11,440 bases of DNA, taken from assembly GCA_011526335.1 (NCBI GenBank), contig WTJB01000113.1, forward strand, positions 1 through 11,440, written 5' to 3'. This DNA is from Candidatus Arcticimaribacter sp. (GTDB taxonomy: Bacteria; Bacteroidota; Bacteroidia; Flavobacteriales; Flavobacteriaceae). Of the stretch, positions 6,731 to 11,440 are shown in pieces. A program made the translations under genes and the position numbers. Numbering within the stretch: position 1 is the first letter of the stretch; each line of letters starts with the position of its first letter. The notes beneath the pieces are model-generated. The model had not been told where the DNA came from. It saw only the letters and a program-made list of their open reading frames with translations, and did no database searches.

Positions 6731-7153
6731 TTGTTAAAATTCCATCCTCATTTTCATTCCTCTCCTATAAAAATACGTTACGGCGAAACCGATCAAATGG
6801 GCGTAGTGCACCATAGCAATTACCTCCGTTATTTAGAAGTAGCCCGGTTGGAATGGTTACAATCTTTAGGCGTTTCTTATGCCCAAATGGAACGCCAAGG
6901 CGTTGCTATGCCTGTGATTAAGGCCAATTTGGACTACAAGGTTCCCGCTTGTTTTGAAGATGACATTATCGTAGAAATTCAGCTCGTGCAAATGCCTAAA
7001 GTTCGCATTTCTTTTGCATATAAGATTAAAAATCAACGTCAGGAGTTGGTGGCTACAGCACAGACAGATTTGGCTTTTTTGGATGCAAAATCCCGAAGGC
7101 CCATTCGTTGTCCAGAAGAATTTTTATCCTTGTTTTCTCCTTTTTTTGATTAG
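6731..7153 (+). CDS. Acyl-CoA thioesterase of the YbgC / 4-hydroxybenzoyl-CoA thioesterase family (hot-dog fold)
   Basis: The protein is a single hot-dog domain of the kind that hydrolyses acyl-CoA thioesters in the cytoplasm. The signature is YGETDQMGVVHHSNYLRYLE, with Asp21 (counting from the start chosen here) as the catalytic aspartate, followed by VARLEWL. Downstream strands include ANLDYKVPACFEDDIIVE and RISFAYKI. No ATG is available in frame before the active site. A TTG at 6731 gives 140 residues, the family's usual size. A TTG at 6677 would give 158 but adds a Phe-rich stretch coded by a T10 tract that homologues lack. The exact start is uncertain. The gene is divergent from dnaA, and its last 30 bases overlap the end of ribD on the opposite strand. 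The acyl substrate cannot be told, and no tol-pal genes are adjacent. Confidence 0.88.
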   Translation: MLKFHPHFHSSPIKIRYGETDQMGVVHHSNYLRYLEVARLEWLQSLGVSYAQMERQGVAMPVIKANLDYKVPACFEDDIIVEIQLVQMPKVRISFAYKIKNQRQELVATAQTDLAFLDAKSRRPIRCPEEFLSLFSPFFD

Positions 7154-8158
7154 CCGATAATCTTCTGATTTATCGCTAAAAATACTTTGAATGTCTCCCT
7201 CAATTTCAGGGCTTTTAATGCCATGGTGCAAATCTTTTTTTGCCGTAAAAATGCGGGCTTCATCCCACAACTCATGTGTTATGAAATGAGTTAATGTCTT
7301 TGCACCCCCTTCTACGATAACGGAATGTATATTTTGTTTGTAGAGGTGTTGCATGCTTTTTGATAAGGTCTCTTCCGGAGAAACCTGATGGTCTATGCTT
7401 AATGTTTTTTTGGTAAGGTGTAGGTAGTCAGTAGCCGATTGAAGTACTTTGGCGGTTATCGGAATTCTGTTCTTGGGGTCCAAGATAATTGGAATAGGAT
7501 TTTTCCCGGCTACCCACCGTGTGGTCAATGCCGGGTTGTCGTCTATAACCGTTTGTGCTCCTACTAGTATGGCCTGTTCTTCTGCACGCCACTGATGAAC
7601 TTGAATTTGCGCTTTTCGGGAACTGAGGAAAACTGGGACTTGCTCATCTCGACTTTCTGGAAGTGGAGCAAGAAAACCATCTTGACTTTGCGCCCACTTT
7701 AATATAATGTAGGGACGCTTTTTTTGATGAAAAGTAAAAAACCTTTTGTTGAGTGCTCGAGATTCTTTTTCTAAAACCCCCAAAATTACTTCAACGCCAT
7801 TTGAACGCAACTTTTCTATTCCGCTTCCATTGACTTCCTTAAAGCTGTCTACACAGCCAATAACTACTCGTGGGATCTTGTGTTTTACAATCAAATCACT
7901 ACAAGGAGGGGTTTTTCCAAAGTGATTACAGGGTTCCAGGTTTACATAAAGGGTGCTGAACTGCAGCAGGCTTTTATCTTTTACCCCCGCAATAGCATTC
8001 ACCTCTGCATGGGGCTCGCCCGCTTTTTGGTGCCATCCTTCTCCTATAATGGTGTTTTCATGAACAATAACACTTCCTACAAGCGGGTTAGGATAAGTTG
8101 ATCCCAATCCTTTTCGTGCTAAAGCGAAACAGCGTGACATGTATTTTTGGTGTTCCAC
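7124..8158 (-). CDS. ribD: Bifunctional riboflavin biosynthesis protein RibD (deaminase/reductase)
   Basis: RibD catalyses two successive steps of riboflavin synthesis: deamination of the pyrimidine made from GTP, then NADPH-dependent reduction of its ribosyl side chain. The 344-residue protein has an N-terminal zinc deaminase domain (about 1-145). Its zinc ligands are His50 in GEPHAEVNA and Cys77 and Cys86 in EPCNHFGKTPPC, with catalytic Glu52. The PNPLVGSVIV substrate loop is at 23-32. The C-terminal reductase domain (about 147-344) has RPYIILKWAQSQDG at 148-161, the DDNPALTTR loop at 206-214 and VIVEGGAKTL at 280-289. The start is a GTG at 8158: it aligns the EHQKYMSRC opening with the E. 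coli N-terminus, while the ATG at 8140 would cut off residues matching the family. It stands as a single gene here, divergent from the GNAT gene. No FMN riboswitch fits in the 64-base upstream gap. Confidence 0.95.
   Translation of the reverse strand: MEHQKYMSRCFALARKGLGSTYPNPLVGSVIVHENTIIGEGWHQKAGEPHAEVNAIAGVKDKSLLQFSTLYVNLEPCNHFGKTPPCSDLIVKHKIPRVVIGCVDSFKEVNGSGIEKLRSNGVEVILGVLEKESRALNKRFFTFHQKKRPYIILKWAQSQDGFLAPLPESRDEQVPVFLSSRKAQIQVHQWRAEEQAILVGAQTVIDDNPALTTRWVAGKNPIPIILDPKNRIPITAKVLQSATDYLHLTKKTLSIDHQVSPEETLSKSMQHLYKQNIHSVIVEGGAKTLTHFITHELWDEARIFTAKKDLHHGIKSPEIEGDIQSIFSDKSEDYRLIKKRRKQG
7151..7178 (+). other. Imperfect hairpin just after the thioesterase stop codon
   Basis: TAG-C-CGATAA (7151-7160) can pair with TTATCGCTA (7170-7178), giving nine pairs with one bulged C and a nine-base loop. 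It begins at the stop codon of the plus-strand gene and lies inside the C-terminal coding region of ribD. It lacks a following T-run, so it is not a standard intrinsic terminator. It may only protect or pause the transcript, or be chance. Confidence 0.25.
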
Positions 8159-8165
8159 AGCTAGG

Positions 8166-8192
8166 TTGTTTAGAGGTAAAATACGTATTTTG
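8166..8192 (+). promoter_or_regulatory. Weak candidate promoter for the GNAT-prmC-ligA unit
   Basis: TTG (8166-8168), a 17-base spacer and TATTTTG (8186-8192) resemble TTG-N17-23-TAnnTTTG, with a -7 box one base short. The transcription start would fall near 8198, giving a leader of about 25 bases before the ATG at 8223. The -7-like element overlaps the right arm of the palindrome at 8178-8191, which would suit repression by a bound protein. Confidence 0.35.
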
Positions 8193-8210
8193 TGTGCTGT
8201 AAAAATACGT
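8176..8210. repeat. Paired repeats GTAAAA(A)TACGT with a 14-bp palindrome, possible operator
   Basis: GTAAAATACGT (8176-8186) recurs as GTAAAAATACGT (8199-8210), with starts 23 bases apart, about two helical turns. The first copy is part of AAAATACGTATTTT (8178-8191), a perfect 14-bp palindrome. Both lie in the 64-base divergent gap between ribD and the GNAT gene, where a regulator could act on either or both. No protein is known to me for this motif, and part of the similarity may come from AT richness. Confidence 0.45.
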
Positions 8211-8222
8211 TAATCCCAAGAT

Positions 8223-8704
8223 ATGAAGGTAGTTTTTCGACCGATATCTCCCGAAGATAATCCAGCCATTGCACACCTTCTTCGTGCTGTGTTAGTAGAA
8301 ATGGGGGTTCCTAAAGTAGGTACCGCATATGCCGATCCTGAGTTGGATTATTTATATGAGGCTTACCAAAAACCAAGAGCTGCTTACTATGTTGTGGAAT
8401 GTGATGGCGATATAATGGGCGGAGCAGGGATTGCCCCCCTTGCTGGGGAAGACCCCGCCATATGTGAACTCCAAAAAATGTATTTTCATCCCAAAGCACG
8501 GGGAAAAGGTTGGGGGAGAACAATGATTGACAAATGCTTAGATTTTGCTAGGGAAAATGAATTCAATCTGTGTTATATTGAGACCCTGCCTAACATGAAA
8601 GCCGCTCAAAAGCTTTACCGTAGAAAGGGGTTTGACTATATAGATCATGCGATGGGAGCTACCGGTCATACCTCTTGTAATGTTTGGCTAACCAAATCGT
8701 TGCT

Positions 8705-8708
<4 letters not shown>
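8223..8708 (+). CDS. GNAT-family N-acetyltransferase
   Basis: A 161-residue single-domain acetyltransferase. It opens with VVFRPISPEDNPAIAHLLR, the usual first strand and helix. The acetyl-CoA-binding motif A follows LQKMYFHPKARGKGWGRTMI at 83-102, with the R-G-K-G-W-G core at 93-98. Motif B is LCYIETLPNMKAAQKLYRRKGF at about 116-137. The central strand AGIAPL (68-73) and the mixed GHTSCNVWLTKSL end are also visible. The pattern is that of small-molecule or amino-acid GNATs (close to the PF00583 core), but the substrate cannot be inferred. It is the first gene of the unit: its TGA overlaps the prmC ATG as ATGA, which suggests translational coupling with the release-factor methylase. That is conserved arrangement, not proof of a shared function. 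Confidence 0.88.

Positions 8709-11440
<2,732 letters not shown>

Noticed and set aside
6706..6819. ATG-initiated small frame between dnaA and the thioesterase active site
   Set aside because: It reads the thioesterase DNA out of frame, encodes no recognisable protein and ends at a TAG inside the gene.
8140..8158. ATG at 8140 as the RibD start
   Set aside because: The six residues before it align with the conserved RibD opening, so the GTG at 8158 is better.
8159..8222. FMN riboswitch upstream of ribD
   Set aside because: The 64-base gap is too short for an RFN element and none of its conserved segments are seen.
8684..8704. TTG start adding seven residues to PrmC
   Set aside because: It lies within the GNAT gene, while the ATG at 8705 gives the common ATGA stop-start overlap.

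Overview
This window looks like ordinary core chromosome from a member of the Bacteroidota, most likely the Flavobacteriaceae. Three things point there. The DnaA and PrmC proteins have a flavobacterial look. The gene neighbourhood (HtrA protease, dapF, mltG, SAM methylase, low-molecular-weight phosphatase, dnaA) is one I recall from flavobacteria. The recognisable promoters have the Bacteroidota -7 element TAnnTTTG, and no clear Shine-Dalgarno sequences are seen. Twelve protein-coding genes fill almost the whole window. Two are cut by its edges: trmD on the left and ligA on the right. I see no RNA gene, insertion sequence, prophage, CRISPR array or other mobile element, and no stretch above 300 bases lacks a gene.

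Layout from left to right. (1) 1-1554, minus strand: the first 39 codons of trmD, an intrinsic terminator, then an HtrA/DegP-type envelope protease. (2) 1655-3973, plus strand: dapF, a RimJ/RimL-type acetyltransferase and mltG, with overlapping ends, so probably one operon. dapF supplies meso-diaminopimelate for peptidoglycan and mltG cuts nascent glycan strands. (3) 3962-6576, minus strand: dnaA, a low-molecular-weight protein-tyrosine phosphatase and a divergent RsmI-like tetrapyrrole-methylase-fold methyltransferase, again closely packed. (4) 6731-7153, plus strand: a YbgC-type hot-dog thioesterase with no in-frame ATG start. (5) 7124-8158, minus strand: ribD, bifunctional, for riboflavin synthesis. 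(6) 8223-11440, plus strand: a GNAT acetyltransferase, prmC and ligA, each start overlapping the previous stop.

The strand changes at nearly every transcription unit. Both convergent pairs (mltG/methylase and thioesterase/ribD) overlap within coding sequence, leaving no room for separate terminators. The three divergent gaps carry the regulatory signals: a good degP promoter and a perfect dapF -7 box only 6 bases before the dapF ATG (likely leaderless mRNA) at 1555-1654; a small palindrome in AT-rich DNA upstream of dnaA at 6577-6730; and paired repeats of GTAAAA(A)TACGT, including a 14-bp perfect palindrome, between ribD and the GNAT gene at 8159-8222.

I did not find a convincing undescribed system. 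The items most worth a second look are the uncharacterised RsmI-like protein downstream of dnaA, the ribD/GNAT intergenic repeats, the apparent leaderless dapF start and the non-ATG thioesterase start.
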